Part shown: positions 45,670 to 56,754 of the stretch, piece after piece | Layout of the letters: each line of letters opens with the position of its first letter | How positions within the stretch are numbered: position 1 is the stretch's first letter | Assembly: GCF_024763615.1 (NCBI RefSeq) | Contig: NC_077224.1 | Span: 49,176,712-49,240,711 of the forward strand | DNA from: Phlebotomus papatasi | Lineage: Eukaryota > Arthropoda > Insecta > Diptera > Psychodidae | Length of the DNA stretch: 64,000 bases | Direction: 5' to 3' | Notes under the pieces: generated by a model | Database searches by the model: none | What the model saw: the letters and a program-made list of their open reading frames with translations, nothing else | Told to the model about the DNA's origin: nothing | Made by a program: the position numbers and the translations under genes

Positions 45670-45815
45670 TGCCCAACGCACAATAACTTTTGTTTGTAAA
45701 TATGTTTTCAAAATTTCCTATGAGAGTGAGCGAAATGACTAGATCTAGGTCTCACTCACTCTTAATGAAATGTCAAAAACATGTTTACAAAACAAAAGTT
45801 ATTGTGCGTTGGACA
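45670..45815. mobile_element. Palindromic MITE family J, copy 1
   Basis: The ends are TGCCCAACGCACAATAAC and GTTATTGTGCGTTGGACA; the arms continue with TTTTGTTTGTAAA. The whole 146 bp is nearly a perfect palindrome centred on AGATCTAGGTCT. Confidence 0.7.
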
Positions 45816-45818
45816 TTA

Positions 45819-45965
45819 TGCCCAGCGCACAATAACTTTTGTTTATAAACATGTTTTCAGAGCTTCCTGTGAGAGGGAGTGAGATCTAGATCTAATCATC
45901 TCGCTCACTCTCATATGCAGTTTCAAAAACATGTTTACAAAACAAAAGCTATTGTGCGTTGGGCA
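45819..45965. mobile_element. Palindromic MITE family J, copy 2
   Basis: It is 147 bp with ends TGCCCAGCGCACAATAAC and GCTATTGTGCGTTGGGCA, three bases downstream of copy 1 and in tandem with it. The terminal CCCAxCGCACAATAA words are shared. Confidence 0.7.
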
Positions 45966-46013
45966 TTATATTTTTAAAAAAAATCGGAAATATTATTGTC
46001 GTTTTTATTTATT

Positions 46014-46025
46014 TTTAGAATTATT
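46014..46025. repeat. 12-bp target duplication, left copy
   Basis: TTTAGAATTATT recurs exactly at 46383-46394 beyond the palindromic element. Confidence 0.65.
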
Positions 46026-46121
46026 GGAAATTTTCGGAGGGAAGCTTAGTCCGGACGCGGCACCACAAGCTGTGGAGTCTTCAACTCAAAAAGATCAAAG
46101 AAAAACTCACTCTTCTCCAGA

Positions 46122-46150
46122 GCTTTCGACACGCTCCGTGTCTTCCTCAG
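46122..46150 (-). other. Hairpin module, stem GACACG/CGTGTC
   Basis: On the minus strand CTGAGGAA, a perfect 6-bp stem GACACG...CGTGTC with loop GAG, then GAAAGC. Confidence 0.55.
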
Positions 46151-46230
46151 TGATCGAGTGATGACAAAGATCACTGGGTTTCGTTATTTTGGGGGATCTT
46201 ACAAACACTCTTCAATCATCAGGAGACAAC

Positions 46231-46259
46231 CTGATGAAGACACGGAGCGTGTCGAAAGC
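46231..46259 (+). other. Hairpin module, stem GACACG/CGTGTC
   Basis: CTGATGAA, stem GACACG, loop GAG, CGTGTC, GAAAGC on the plus strand. It differs from its mirror at the variable base of the CTGAnGA box. Confidence 0.55.
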
Positions 46260-46382
46260 TCTGCAGAAGAGTGAGTTTTTTGATCTTTTTGGGTTGAACA
46301 CTCCACAGCTTGTGTTGCCGCGTCCGGACGGAGCTTCCCCCCGAAAATTTCCACTGAAGCTGAACGGCAATTTTCCCCATGA

Positions 46383-46394
46383 TTTAGAATTATT
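46383..46394. repeat. 12-bp target duplication, right copy
   Basis: TTTAGAATTATT, identical to 46014-46025. Confidence 0.65.
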
Positions 46395-46656
46395 ATTAAT
46401 TTATTATTATAGTTTATTTAATCACAAATATAGGGTCATGCCTCTTAGAATTGTCATAAAAAATTGAAAACAAAAAGAGGAAGTTAGTAAGAAAGAATGA
46501 CAAAGATTCAAAATCAGGAATGTTTTAACAATAAATTAATTGCTTCTAGGATCCAGTCTCAAGTAATAAATTACGAATAGATAGGGGACTCTCAGGTGAT
46601 GGCCAGTGGATTTGAAGTCACTTCACAAAGAAAAACACTTTTCAATCCTGCCCAGA

Positions 46657-46687
46657 GCTTTCGGTCCTGGACATGGGCCTTCTTCAG
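46657..46687 (-). other. Hairpin module, stem GG(C)CC/GG(A)CC
   Basis: CTGAAGAAGGCC...GGACCGAAAG on the minus strand; the stem has one mismatch. Confidence 0.4.
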
Positions 46688-46955
46688 TGACTTCAGTGAC
46701 ACAGACTCGGTCAGGGTTCAAGGACTCATAGTGCCTAAAGTTCAAGATGACTGCCTCTATCGATCACTCTTTGTAAAAGGCGTCACTTTGTTTAATTCTC
46801 TTCCGTGTGGTAACCGTATTTCTGCGGCTACCATTCGTCATTTATAATTGGATAAAGAAACTGACGTGAAATGTATAGATAGGGGACTCTCCGGTGATGG
46901 ATATTGGATTTGAGGTCACTTTACAAAAAAAAACACTTTTTCAATCTTGCCCAGA

Positions 46956-46986
46956 GCTTTCGGTCCTGGATATGGACGTTCTTCAG
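46956..46986 (-). other. Hairpin module, stem GTCC/GGAC
   Basis: CTGAAGAACGTCC...GGACCGAAAG on the minus strand. Confidence 0.4.
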
Positions 46987-47110
46987 TGGTCGACTAGGAA
47001 GAGAATTAAACAAAGTGACGCCTTTTACGAAGAGTGCTCGATAGAGGCAGTCATCTTGAACTTTAGGCACTATGAGTCCTTGAACACTGATCGAGCCTCT
47101 TAACCAGAAG

Positions 47111-48045
47111 ACACGATAAGTACTCAGGAAATCCAAAAATGAGACATTTGATAAAAATAAATAGCCCTGTGTAGGCGGCAAAGTACCAGTACCACGCCCT
47201 GTATCAAACCTTCCTAGAAAATCTGTCCATTTTCCAAACCACTTGCTCTACAAGGTATTAAGAAGCAAAATCATTTAGGAAGACTTATCCCCGGTGTACC
47301 ACAAACAAATTCCTCCAATCATTGAGACAGAATTTGCGTCGAGAGTTTTGTAAAAACTTGGAACACCTAACCTGAGTACACACTGCTTCACCTGTCCCAT
47401 CTACAGTGCTGTCCTACATTAGATCAATAATTTTTTATGACAGTTTTTCAAGGTACAGCGTAAAAACGTTTGGATAACATACTTCTTAACCGATTGGAAC
47501 AACTTTGAATTCTTTTGCAAGTTTTTCTTATTTTAACAGGAACCTGTAATAACACGGGAACTAATAATTGTCTGAATAACCCTCCCCCTATGTTGGGAAT
47601 ATATATTATAACTTATGAATTTCCTAAAATCGGGTTATAACCGATTTTAGCATAAATAACATAAAAAAAACAAGTGACTCAATTGAAAGCACTATGCTTT
47701 GTTTTAAACTTACAATGATAAACAATTTTATTATGAAAAAAATCCCAAACCAAGAACACAGACCACTGACCTTACAAGTATACCTTAAGGTATTTCCACT
47801 TTATTATTTTATCTGCTTAGTACCCTTGGAGACATATTTCTAAACCCATTTGGACAAAACTGATACCATATTCAAAACCTTTAATTTCTACTTTTTTGCC
47901 TATCAATTAAAAATTGTGAAGTCACTTTTATATAGTCTATTGTATCAATATTCTTTATATCTTCCATGTCTTAAGTGTACAGGAATCAATGTTATAAATA
48001 TTTTTGGCAGAAAACACTTTTCCACAGATATATAGAGACAACAGT
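47111..48045. other. Intergenic sequence between genes C and D
   Basis: No exon or clear repeat is recognised. Confidence 0.3.
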
Positions 48046-48051
48046 TTTATT
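48046..48051 (-). terminator. Poly(A) signal of gene D
   Basis: A minus-strand AATAAA lies 15 nt after the stop codon. Confidence 0.45.
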
Positions 48052-48065
48052 GTATGAAATTCTTA

Positions 48066-51000
48066 TCATCGAGTTGTATTTTCTACAATATCTTCTCTGT
48101 TTATGACTGAACTCGATGACTGTGCGAATTTCCCTTCAAGCACTCTAACAATCTCTTCAGCATTCTTGCCTTTGGTCTCAGGTACACTGGTCAGCACAAA
48201 AATCAACTCAAGGAAGCACCATCCGGCGAATGTCCACATACAAGTTTGCATCCCAAAACTATCCACGAAGGTCACCAAGTATTGCACAAAGAGGAAGGAA
48301 TGCAGTAAGGATGTGAAGAGAAAAGCTGTTGCCACGGAACTGCGTATTTTGGCGGGAACAATTTCGGCAACAATGAAGAAAGGCACATTCATGATTCCAA
48401 GAGCAGCAATAAATACAGCTCCTGAACATGAGATTAAAGGAATCCATCCGAAAGCTGAAAGATCCACGGAGATACTCTTAAGGTGGAAATGAACACCCAA
48501 GATCGCGAGGCAGATTCCAGTGCCTATTGAAGAAATTATCAGCAGTATCCGTCGTCCGACTCTATCGATTAATGTTAGGGAAATGTAAAGTCCCACCAGC
48601 TGGATGACTCCTACGATAATTGCTGATGAATTTGGCGATAGGTCTGCTCCAGCTTCTTGGAAGATGCTTGATGTGAAGTTCAAAAGGGGGAAGATACCAC
48701 AACAGTTTCTGCCAGCAATTAACACAAAACTAATGAGAAGAGCTTTTTTTGTTGATTTTGGTCCTGTTGATTAAATAGAAAATCAATTTGATATTATGTT
48801 AAAAAAGACTCAGAACCTTAATTTAGAACTACTTGAATCCTAAAAAAGAAAAATTTTATACAGTATCTTGATTTGTCAAAACCTCTACGATTCTATCCAC
48901 GTCGTCTTTCCATCCCTTGAAATTGAATTAAGGGAATGTGGGGCAAAATGTGACAAGATACCAATTCATAATTTGATATCTTCCAAGATGAAAGAGAATC
49001 ATACTTCAAATTTTTACCACAAATAAGTTTCATAAAACGTCATAAATGTCTAAAATTTATATACAATTAAACAGAAAATAAAAAAAAAGAAAATATATAA
49101 ATTTTGAACTGCTTTTTCAAAACATTTCTTTCTTACTGGTGATATTATTTATTACCAAAGAATAAATTTCTTAGAAATATTGTGAATTGAAAATTCATTT
49201 CTTCCACAAAGTGCCCATCAATAAAAACGCCACAAATTACTCCTAAAGGGCATACAGAAAAATATATTTCGTAAATGATTGTGAATTATCATTAGAAATT
49301 AACGAAATACACATGAATCGTATAATCCATTAAAAAGTTCGCAAAAGTTTATACATTTTTACAAACATTGTTTGTAACATGATCGCCTAACGAACATTCT
49401 CATTTTATAAGCATTTATTAGCAAATATTCATATACAAAAAACTAAATTCGTAATATTTTGTCGTTTGATAGGAAAAAGTACAAAATACAGTAGACTCTC
49501 GCAAATTCGGCTCTTTTAAGATCGAGCTACTTTTTAATTCGGGCAGCGGTTACATTTGAAAAAAGTTTGTTGTCATTTTTCAAGTTTGATTATGATTATC
49601 AAATGAAGCAAATATGCTCAAATTAGGCATGGTTTGTCTTAGTTTTGATGTGATTTTGCATTATTGAGGGATTTTCGTGCAATTTACGTTATATATGAAT
49701 GCACATGAATAAAAAATCGTTGCATTTTAAAAAGTTTGTCGCCCGAATTTCTGTCTAATTCGGCTGACATTTCGGTCCCATATGCCCGAATTTAAGAGAG
49801 TCTACTGTATTACGTATTTGTTTCAAGGTTATACGATTCGCGAGCATTTCGTAAGTCTCTAGTACGAATTCGCAAATATTTCACAAAATATTATTTTCTG
49901 TGTAGAGGAATCACAAGTTATGGAGTCATAATATCCTCTATACATTATAAAAAGATGGCGATTTTTCTAGTCATAGGTGTCGACATCGACATGTTCAGCT
50001 GGACTACCTCCAAAACATATCCAAAAATTAACGAAATCGCCAGGGCCAATTTTGAGCAAAGTCCAAAAGTATGTTTTTGGAGTGGATAGAAGGAGTGGGG
50101 TAATTTGGGTAAGTTAGTTCGGTAGAGAATGCGGACTTGTGGAGGGGTCGCCGAAGAACTCAAGTCAATATCTATCTTCAGTTTCTTCCGGTGCGGTATT
50201 CGTCAAAGGATTGTCTTCTTCTCAAAACCAAAAAAAACTAAATTTTCTCCAGAGCTTTCGACCTTCGGTATGGGTCTTCCTCAGTGGGTCAATTAAAATC
50301 TTTTAAATGATTTGGAATCGTCTTTCGTGCTCTTAACACTAAACATAGTCAGTAAAAACTTACTTTCTTCTTTAAAAAGGGATTTTTTTTGGACATTTTT
50401 AGATCTTTGAATTACTTAAATTAAATTAAATTCAAAGTACTAAAAGTGTCCAAAAAATCCTTCATTTTGTTATAAAAGTGTGTGCATCGCTCGAGAAATC
50501 AATGCCGGTTACACTCATTTTACTCAATTTGAGGAAAATTATTTTATATGAAAACTGTCACAGATTTTTCATTCAAACGTCCTCTCCGTAATATTACTCT
50601 GTGAGTCTAAAAATCACTATGAATAAGTTTAAATCGATTATGATTTTCACAGCATAACGAATAGCGAATTTATTCAGACTTAGCAAAATACTTCAACGTA
50701 TTGGCCCTATGCCTTTCCCAAATTTATTAACAACTTTATTTATCAAAACAAAAAATATTGGAAAACAATTTCCTTTTCTAAGAAAATTATCGGACTCATG
50801 GGTTCGAGAAGAAGTATTATTCACTTAGACACCCTTTTGTTTACACACTCATAAATGATACTTGAACAATAAATTGAATTATTCTCGTAACTCAAGATGT
50901 TATATTTTGCATTTACTGGAAATTAATTGAAATACTTATTTTACAAGAGAGTACTTTAGACAATTCACCGCCATGGGTATCATTATACCCTCAATTAATT

Positions 51001-52228
51001 TTAGATATTGAATAAATAAATCACTGTGCGTTGATTAATTGAGGGAAATTCATTCTACATTCCCAGTTTCCTGCTACAAACATTCATTCACATATTATAA
51101 TAACGAGGGCCATTTAAAAGTAATTAATTATGCACAGCAGGACGGTTCATATACAAATTTTCACCTGTTTCACTGTAAATTTAGTCTGGACGTTTGGATC
51201 ACATTAATTTTTTGTAAATATTTTAATATTGTGAATTATTCATTGAAAATACCAATTTCTATCAAAAATGTATCAATACTTAAATAAATTTATTATATTT
51301 AAATAGAAAATCCATTGATGGTACTTACGAAAATCCTCAAGGGAAACAAACACAGTTTTCTTGGAAGTTTGAGGAGTACTTTTAAGTTTTTCCAATTCAG
51401 CCTTAACACTTTCTGGGATGCCTTCGGTTGAGCTATCTCCAATACCACGGAAAAATCTCAGTGATTTTTCAGCATCTTTGACTTTGCCACTGAGCAGGAG
51501 ATATTGTGGTGTATCAGGGAAGTACGGGAAGACGAAGACAAAGATGCAAATGAAAGCAAGGACAACGTAGGGAGAGATAAAGAAAGTGACATATCCTCCA
51601 ATAACGAAACCCAGGAGAATTCCTATGCAAACACTAAACGCGAAATATGACCCAAGAGAGCCTCTTATCCTGGAATGACAGTACTTATGAAGAAATTCCT
51701 TTTTTTTTAAGTTATCTCCTCTAAACTTACGAAGGTTCTGCTATTTCTGAGACATAAATTGGGGTTACGACAAAACTCGCACCAGCAGCTAATCCACTCA
51801 AAATTCGCGAGACATAGAGATGGGTAAGTCCTGTGGCAAATGCGATGAGAAGGTGTGCTGGAATTTGAAGGAGTGTCCCCAGGAATAAAGACCACTTTCG
51901 ACCAATTCTATCGGCTAACCATCCGAAAATCAGTGTACCAACCATGCCTCCAATGTAGAGAATTGAGCTGAAGAGGGACGTATCAGCTTTGGTCACTGCT
52001 CCTGAGATCAGAGGACTCTGATCCGAGAGCAGAAGGAGTATAACTGGAGAAGCCCATCCCACGTTAATTCCATACACAATCGATGAGATATTCACTGCAA
52101 TTTCAATGAGAATTTCCAACAATTGTTACACACGCGACAAAGACTTATTAACGCAAATTAATTTTCTCACCACATATTGCTCCTAAATACTGAATGGTTT
52201 TCCCTCCTATTGTAAATGTTAGGTTCAT
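48066..52228 (-). CDS. Sugar porter D (MFS, Tret1-like), 486 aa
   Basis: Minus-strand exons are 52171-52228, 51731-52094, 51329-51669 and 48066-48763. Exons 2 and 3 are again 364 and 341 nt with phases 2 and 1. The start is MNLTFTIGGKTIQYLGAICG. Motifs: ADRIGRKWS, SRILSGLAAGA, RGSLGS, PDTPQYLL, IDRVGRRIL, PETKGKNAEEI. Helix 7 reads GRNCCGIFPLLNFTSSIF, without the usual glutamine. It is a predicted plasma-membrane sugar transporter, substrate unknown. The last intron (48764-51328, 2565 bp) is swollen by MITEs. It has a longer C-terminal tail than its neighbours (KFAQSSSSVINREDIVENTT), acidic and serine-rich. Confidence 0.9.
49255..49902. mobile_element. MITE family E, copy 2, split by a pogo-like MITE
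   Basis: It lies in intron 3 of gene D. Left CAGAAAAATATATTTCGTAA and right ATATTATTTTCTGTG are inverted ends, with TA outside. It shares ACGAAATGCTCG, GAATCGTATAA and TTTTTACAAACATTGTT words with 13035-13473. Without the nested insert it is about 330 bp. Confidence 0.6.
49489..49807. mobile_element. Pogo-like MITE, copy 4 (nested)
   Basis: It is 319 bp with ends CAGTAGACTCTCGCAAATTC and TTTAAGAGAGTCTACTG, and TA at 49487-49488 and 49808-49809. It is about 90% alike in layout to copy 2 at 16607, in reverse orientation. Confidence 0.75.
49955..50180. repeat. Intronic dispersed repeat, related to 18400-18620
   Basis: GGCGATTTTTCTAGTCATAG, TGGACTACCTCCAAAACATA and GTCGCCGAAGAACTCAAGTC follow in the same order as at 18410-18610. 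Confidence 0.45.
50254..50283 (-). other. Hairpin module, stem GACC/GGTC
   Basis: CTGAGGAA, GACC...GGTC, GAAAGC on the minus strand, as a single copy in intron 3 of gene D. Confidence 0.5.
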
Positions 52229-52672
52229 CTTGCACGACGTATAATCTACGAACTGTTTAATTTGGAAGTCAAGTCAGAAATGAGTAATGATACATTTTAA
52301 TGAACATTTTAACACACAACTGGAGCAATTAACATTATATGAAACAGGTGGCATTGACTGGGAATTTTTGTAAGGCTTCCAATATAATCATTTTATTTGC
52401 CAAAATTGCAAAGTCCCAAAAAAAGTCTACAGTATGGATTGTTGTGCGACTTTTTTTAAAAATATGTTTTTGGTTGTTCAAACAAACATTCCATTTTATA
52501 TAAAACGATGGCCTAGAATCATTTCGCTCTAAATGTTTTTATATAAATCAAAGGTTAAGCACCTATCAAGGCCCTATTGGATTAGAAAGAATATTGAGTA
52601 GACTACTATTTATTCAAAGTAACTAATTCTATCTCTATTAATTAAAATATCTATCAGTCTGACTTACCGTGA
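52229..52672. other. Upstream region of gene D
   Basis: It is presumed to hold the gene D promoter; no core element or repeat is recognised. Confidence 0.3.
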
Positions 52673-53023
52673 TATCACACTAGAGAATTTCACATTAAAA
52701 TTTTAATGTGATTCACATTAATTGTTGCTGATATGTGTCCTAATGTGCAATTTTCGTCAAGAGCTTTTAGAAATCGATTCATTTAGTGATAAAAAAAGTG
52801 GACTCGAGTCACAAAAATTGGTTTAAATAGATTAAAATAGCATAAATACGATTGATAATTAATGAGCAAATTAATGAGTAGTGAGCAAATTCATGAGCAA
52901 AATTTGCTCATTAAATTTTTATCAGGTAACTACTTTATTGTTATCAGCGATTTCAAGTGGTTCTAGAAGTTTTAATGAGCAACTTTTCACTTTAACTTTA
53001 ATGTGAAATTTTCTAGTGTGATA
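52673..53023. mobile_element. MITE family I
   Basis: The ends TATCACACTAGAGAATTTCA and TGAAATTTTCTAGTGTGATA are inverted repeats; the subterminal arms share CACATTAAA/TTTAATGTG. It is 351 bp with no ORF. Confidence 0.65.
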
Positions 53024-53094
53024 ACCCCGTTAAACAAGTTCAACTGATCGAACTCAAAGAGAGCACAGTTATATAATCCGTTTTTTAAACTTGT

Positions 53095-53165
53095 CACCGC
53101 TCTGCAGCTTAAACGGTGAAAGATATCAACTTCCGGTCTTCGGTGACCCCCAATTTTAAAAACAT
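53095..53165. repeat. CATCGAAGACCGGAAGT repeat, inverted copy
   Basis: CTGCAGCTTAAACGGTGAAA then GATATCAACTTCCGGTCTTC is the reverse complement of the block at 18590-18640 and 56758-56820. Confidence 0.5.
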
Positions 53166-53902
53166 AACCTCCAAACGTTATTTTCCTTTCAAAATTTCAT
53201 TTTCTGTCAAATGCTGCCCCCGTCTCCCCTAAATGGAAATAAAAATTTTTAATCACCAAAATAAAAAAAATTAAAATGCGAATATTTTTGGCTTAATTAT
53301 AAATTGTAAGTTAATCGGTTTTTTTTACAAGATAAAAAACAATAATAAAACAAGTATAGTTTTTTTAATGATCGTCATCGTTCGGATTAATAGACAGTGA
53401 TCAACAACAGACTAATTTTTTTGTGCGTGAATGTGATCTTCGGGCTTTAACAGTTTTATAAGAATCTATACACATAGGAATACTGATTTATCCAAAATGT
53501 GTTTCTTCACATAATGTTTACTACTTTCTGCTACTAATACTTTACTCATGGTCAACTTTACAAAAAGAATTAGTTTTTATTATATAGACGTAAATATATT
53601 TAGTACAAAATAGGAAAGATGGTTCTAAAAATACTAAAAAAGATTAAAAACAATTATTTGTTTATTGTAAATATTTTTAAGTTAGATATTCTGGAGTCAT
53701 AAGTATTGGTAATCTCTTGGCAGTTTATTGAACTTAAATAATAAATCGATCTCAAATATAAATACAGCCCGTCCTGGTCTATTTGTTTTATAATATGCAT
53801 TGTAAGTTGCTTTGCCAGATATCTCAAATATGTTGCATCTGACAATGTCACATGACAATGTCACGGCTACAAAATTACATTTTCGAAAACGCACTCCTGA
53901 TG

Positions 53903-54153
53903 GCTCTAGCACATCTTTTAGAACGGTCAAATTTCATAAAATCAAAATTCACGTCCCTTTCTTTCTTAAAAGTTTAGCATATGTCTATCCTACTCTTTTG
54001 CACTCTTCTTCTTCTTTTGAACATCACACCAAATTAAATTTAGTTCAGTCCAATTTGGAGTCCGAAAGAGTGGGTCAGACTAATGCAAATTTTGTGAGAA
54101 AGAAAAGGACGCGAATATTGTTTTCAGGAAATTTTGTCGATCTAAGGTGTATC
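53903..54153. mobile_element. MITE family G, copy 2 (uninterrupted)
   Basis: The arms AGCACATCTTTTAGAACGGT and TTTTGTCGATCTAAGGTGT are inverted. The interior is colinear in reverse with 16443-17035 minus its nested MITE. Confidence 0.6.
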
Positions 54154-54325
54154 GGAACCATAGGATTTGAACGAAATTTGTCATATGACATTGTCAGACT
54201 GTATTTATACATGGAAAGCTTGACATTGCGTCGATTTTGATAATATTTTCCTTCATACTCTTTCCTTACTTGAATGATGAGTGACAAATTCTTTTCTTGA
54301 CATTGCACAATGAAAATAAATGGTA

Positions 54326-54550
54326 GTGGAAAGTGCCCATGCTTCGTACGATCTCAAGCTTTATAATGACTAAATTTTTAATATGTTCCTGAATAAATGT
54401 GACCCCGCAACATATTTTAAAAACAGGAAACTTTCCTCTAATTTTTAAAATACGGATGCGATGAGTCACATTTATTAAAAAACACAAGAAAACTTTAATC
54501 ATTATGAAGCTTCAGACCGTGCAAAGCATGGGAAAGCGCCGAATTCCTCT
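54326..54550. mobile_element. MITE family D, copy with degraded right end
   Basis: It starts GTGGAAAGTGCCCATGCTTC and ends with GCATGGGAAAGCGCC. The interior matches 39063-39279 (GATGAGTCACAT, TAATGACTAAATTTT). Confidence 0.6.
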
Positions 54551-55894
54551 ATGAGATCTTGTCCCCTACTTGTAAATATTCCTTTAATTCCACGAACCGT
54601 ATAGGAAACTATATTCATATAACGAATTATGCAATTGATTATTTCATAAATGTAGGCAAAAATCCCTAATTGTACCATTTCTCTCCTTAAAGTAATCCTG
54701 AATTTTCTAAAGCTTCACTCGATAAAACATAAAACATAGACCTTTCCCCATACTTATTCAAAATTATATATAGAGTATATAATTAATAAAATTTAAAATT
54801 CACTCTCCACGTGAATTGTGCTAGTAAACCATTTTTATATCCATGAAAAAAAACATTTATGTCATTTTCTTCATCAACTCGTTGACAAATTGTACAAAAA
54901 TTGTTTTAAAACATTTTCTCTTCCGTGTAATAATACGTTCAAGGAGGAGTTTTCCTTCAGAATTCCAATGTCATCCCTCCTTCTGAGTTGATGAAAACCA
55001 CAAAAGGAATGTTAATTACAGCCAAACAAGAGTTGTGAAAAAGCACTGCAAAACTTTAGAGGAGTTGAATGAACCAGGAAATGAAGATTTTCAATTAAAT
55101 GTGCTGAAAGAGAATTCTACGTAAAAATTCCGCAGATTCAGAGCAAAAAGTCAACAACGACCGTCAATCGCAAAGTTGGGGTCGATTTCTTGTAGTCTTA
55201 CACTCAATTGTAAAAATACACGTATAATATAAGAATATATAGAGATTGTACTTAACAACAGTTATGTCTTTCAATGAATGCGTGTTGCTTAAACTTTTTC
55301 TCTGAGAGTTTAAGAAAATTAAGATAATTAATGTGGCAAATGAGACAAAAAACATGGATTTAAATAGAATTTTTGTATATATACTTGTTTTGCATGCTAT
55401 TCTAATACTTCCTGAATGGTAATTGGGAAAACTTTTTAAGTATTGCAGAAAGCATGTTGAACTTGTTATTTATTCACAAAGTTCAAATTCTTAAGAAACA
55501 TTAGCATAATTATTAAAATTTTATCTTTAATTTTGAATTCAATGTAACTTCAAGCTTCACTTCAACCATCATTTAATTGTGCAGTGGTTAAAGCTAGTTT
55601 ACAGGTGGTTAAACAATTCTATTCTGAATTATAGACTACTAAATTAGAGACAATTAAGTTTGGTTAAAAAGCATTGTATCGCTGGTGCTTAAAATCACCG
55701 CAAATCCACGCTGAAACATTAGAAAACCACAAATTATTATTCAATACATCGATCAATTTTTGAGACCAATTTACCCTAAAAGCATTAACCTCTTGAGCAC
55801 GTCTAAAAAACTAGTCACAAATAAATATTTAATTTACTCAAATTTGTAAATATTTTAATACTTTTTCTCTGTAGAAAAATATCAAAAACAAAGC
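54551..55894. other. Intergenic sequence
   Basis: It is AT-rich and nothing is recognised. Confidence 0.3.
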
Positions 55895-56230
55895 GCCCTA
55901 GCTTCGCGGAATGCTCGAATTCACGAGATAGAGTTCTCCGTGAATTATAGTTCTTCGCATGATCTATTGGTACTTACTAGCCTATAGATAGATTGATTCA
56001 TAAATCACAAAAGTATTGAAAAATCAACAAATCAGTACTTAACCGATTCATTACCGATGAAGACCGATGCAGCCAAGTTTGGAAATTTCAATACCTTTCC
56101 AAAAAATCCAAATTTAACCAAATCGGTTGAAAAATGGGCCCTCCAAAGTGGTTGACATTTGACCTTTAATAATTCAAAATGGCGAATTTTCCGGTCGAAG
56201 GTACGTTTGGACAAAGTGTTCACTTACACT
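55895..56230. repeat. Dispersed repeat related to 17310-17700
   Basis: GCGGAATGCTCGAATTCACG, ATTCATTACCGATGAAGACC and TTTCCAAAAAATCCAAATTT occur in the same order as in the glycosidase intron. Confidence 0.5.
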
Positions 56231-56574
56231 CTTAGAAAAGTTTAGACATCATTATTAATGAAAATTAGTTGATCAGGTGATTATTATTAAATCTATTTAA
56301 AATGGTTCTTATAATCTTAAAACATTTTACTCATAATAATTTTATTAGTAGTGAGAACATAAGGCAATATTTACGTGGATAAGTTGCGGCAATTATTTCT
56401 TAATGGTTTCATACAATTATATTTACTTGTGTTCATTAAATGAAATCGATATCCCAACTAATATTGGTCACTAATTCCATTTAGTTCCCACATCTAATGC
56501 AAATAAATGAGCCTATATACATTATATGAAAAAGATACTGTAACTAATATTGGTCAACTATTTCATTTAATTTT

Positions 56575-56710
56575 GGCGTCTACACATTAGTAGAATTTAT
56601 TTTAAAAAATGCCTTTTTAAAGAAAATTCCCCCTATCCTTGTAGGCAGAAACGTCAGAATCTTTTTAAAAAAGGCATTTTTAAAAAAAATTCTACTAGTG
56701 TGTAGACGCC
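56575..56710. mobile_element. MITE family C, copy 3
   Basis: It is a 136-bp palindrome with ends GGCGTCTACACATTAGTAGA and TCTACTAGTGTGTAGACGCC. Confidence 0.7.
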
Positions 56711-56754
56711 ATTTAAGAGTGTGAGTTAACATCTAGAAATATTGTTTTTTTTTA

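Larger units (their letters stand above)
46026..46382. mobile_element. Palindromic element with two opposed hairpin modules and 12-bp target duplication
   Basis: The left arm 46026-46155 and right arm 46219-46352 are reverse complements (GGAAATTTTCGG, GTCCGGACGCGGCA, AAAACTCACTCTTCT) around a spacer of about 63 bp. The left arm has the module at 46122-46150 (minus), the right at 46231-46259 (plus). It is flanked by TTTAGAATTATT on both sides. The right arm has a 30-bp unpaired extension (46353-46382). Confidence 0.75.
46575..47110. repeat. Composite repeat: two hairpin-module blocks and inverted LINE C-terminal fragments
   Basis: Two direct copies of ATAGATAGGGGACTCTC-led blocks (46577 and 46876) each carry a hairpin module (46657-46687 and 46956-46986, minus). 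Next to the first, plus-strand 46709-46804 encodes VQGLIVPKVQDDCLYR and VTLFNSLP. Next to the second, minus-strand 47000-47095 encodes nearly the same peptide. The LFNSLP ending is typical of non-LTR reverse-transcriptase C-termini. The parts are thus direct and inverted at once, a sign of rearranged retroelement copies. Confidence 0.5.

Noticed and set aside
42746..46259. Active hammerhead ribozymes
   Set aside because: The core boxes match, but the closing stem III and the U-H cleavage position are not found in any copy, and an extra A precedes stem II in most copies. Only the resemblance is reported.
48103..48492. Plus-strand ORF of 129 codons
   Set aside because: It lies antisense to the last exon of sugar porter D, which has strong family motifs.
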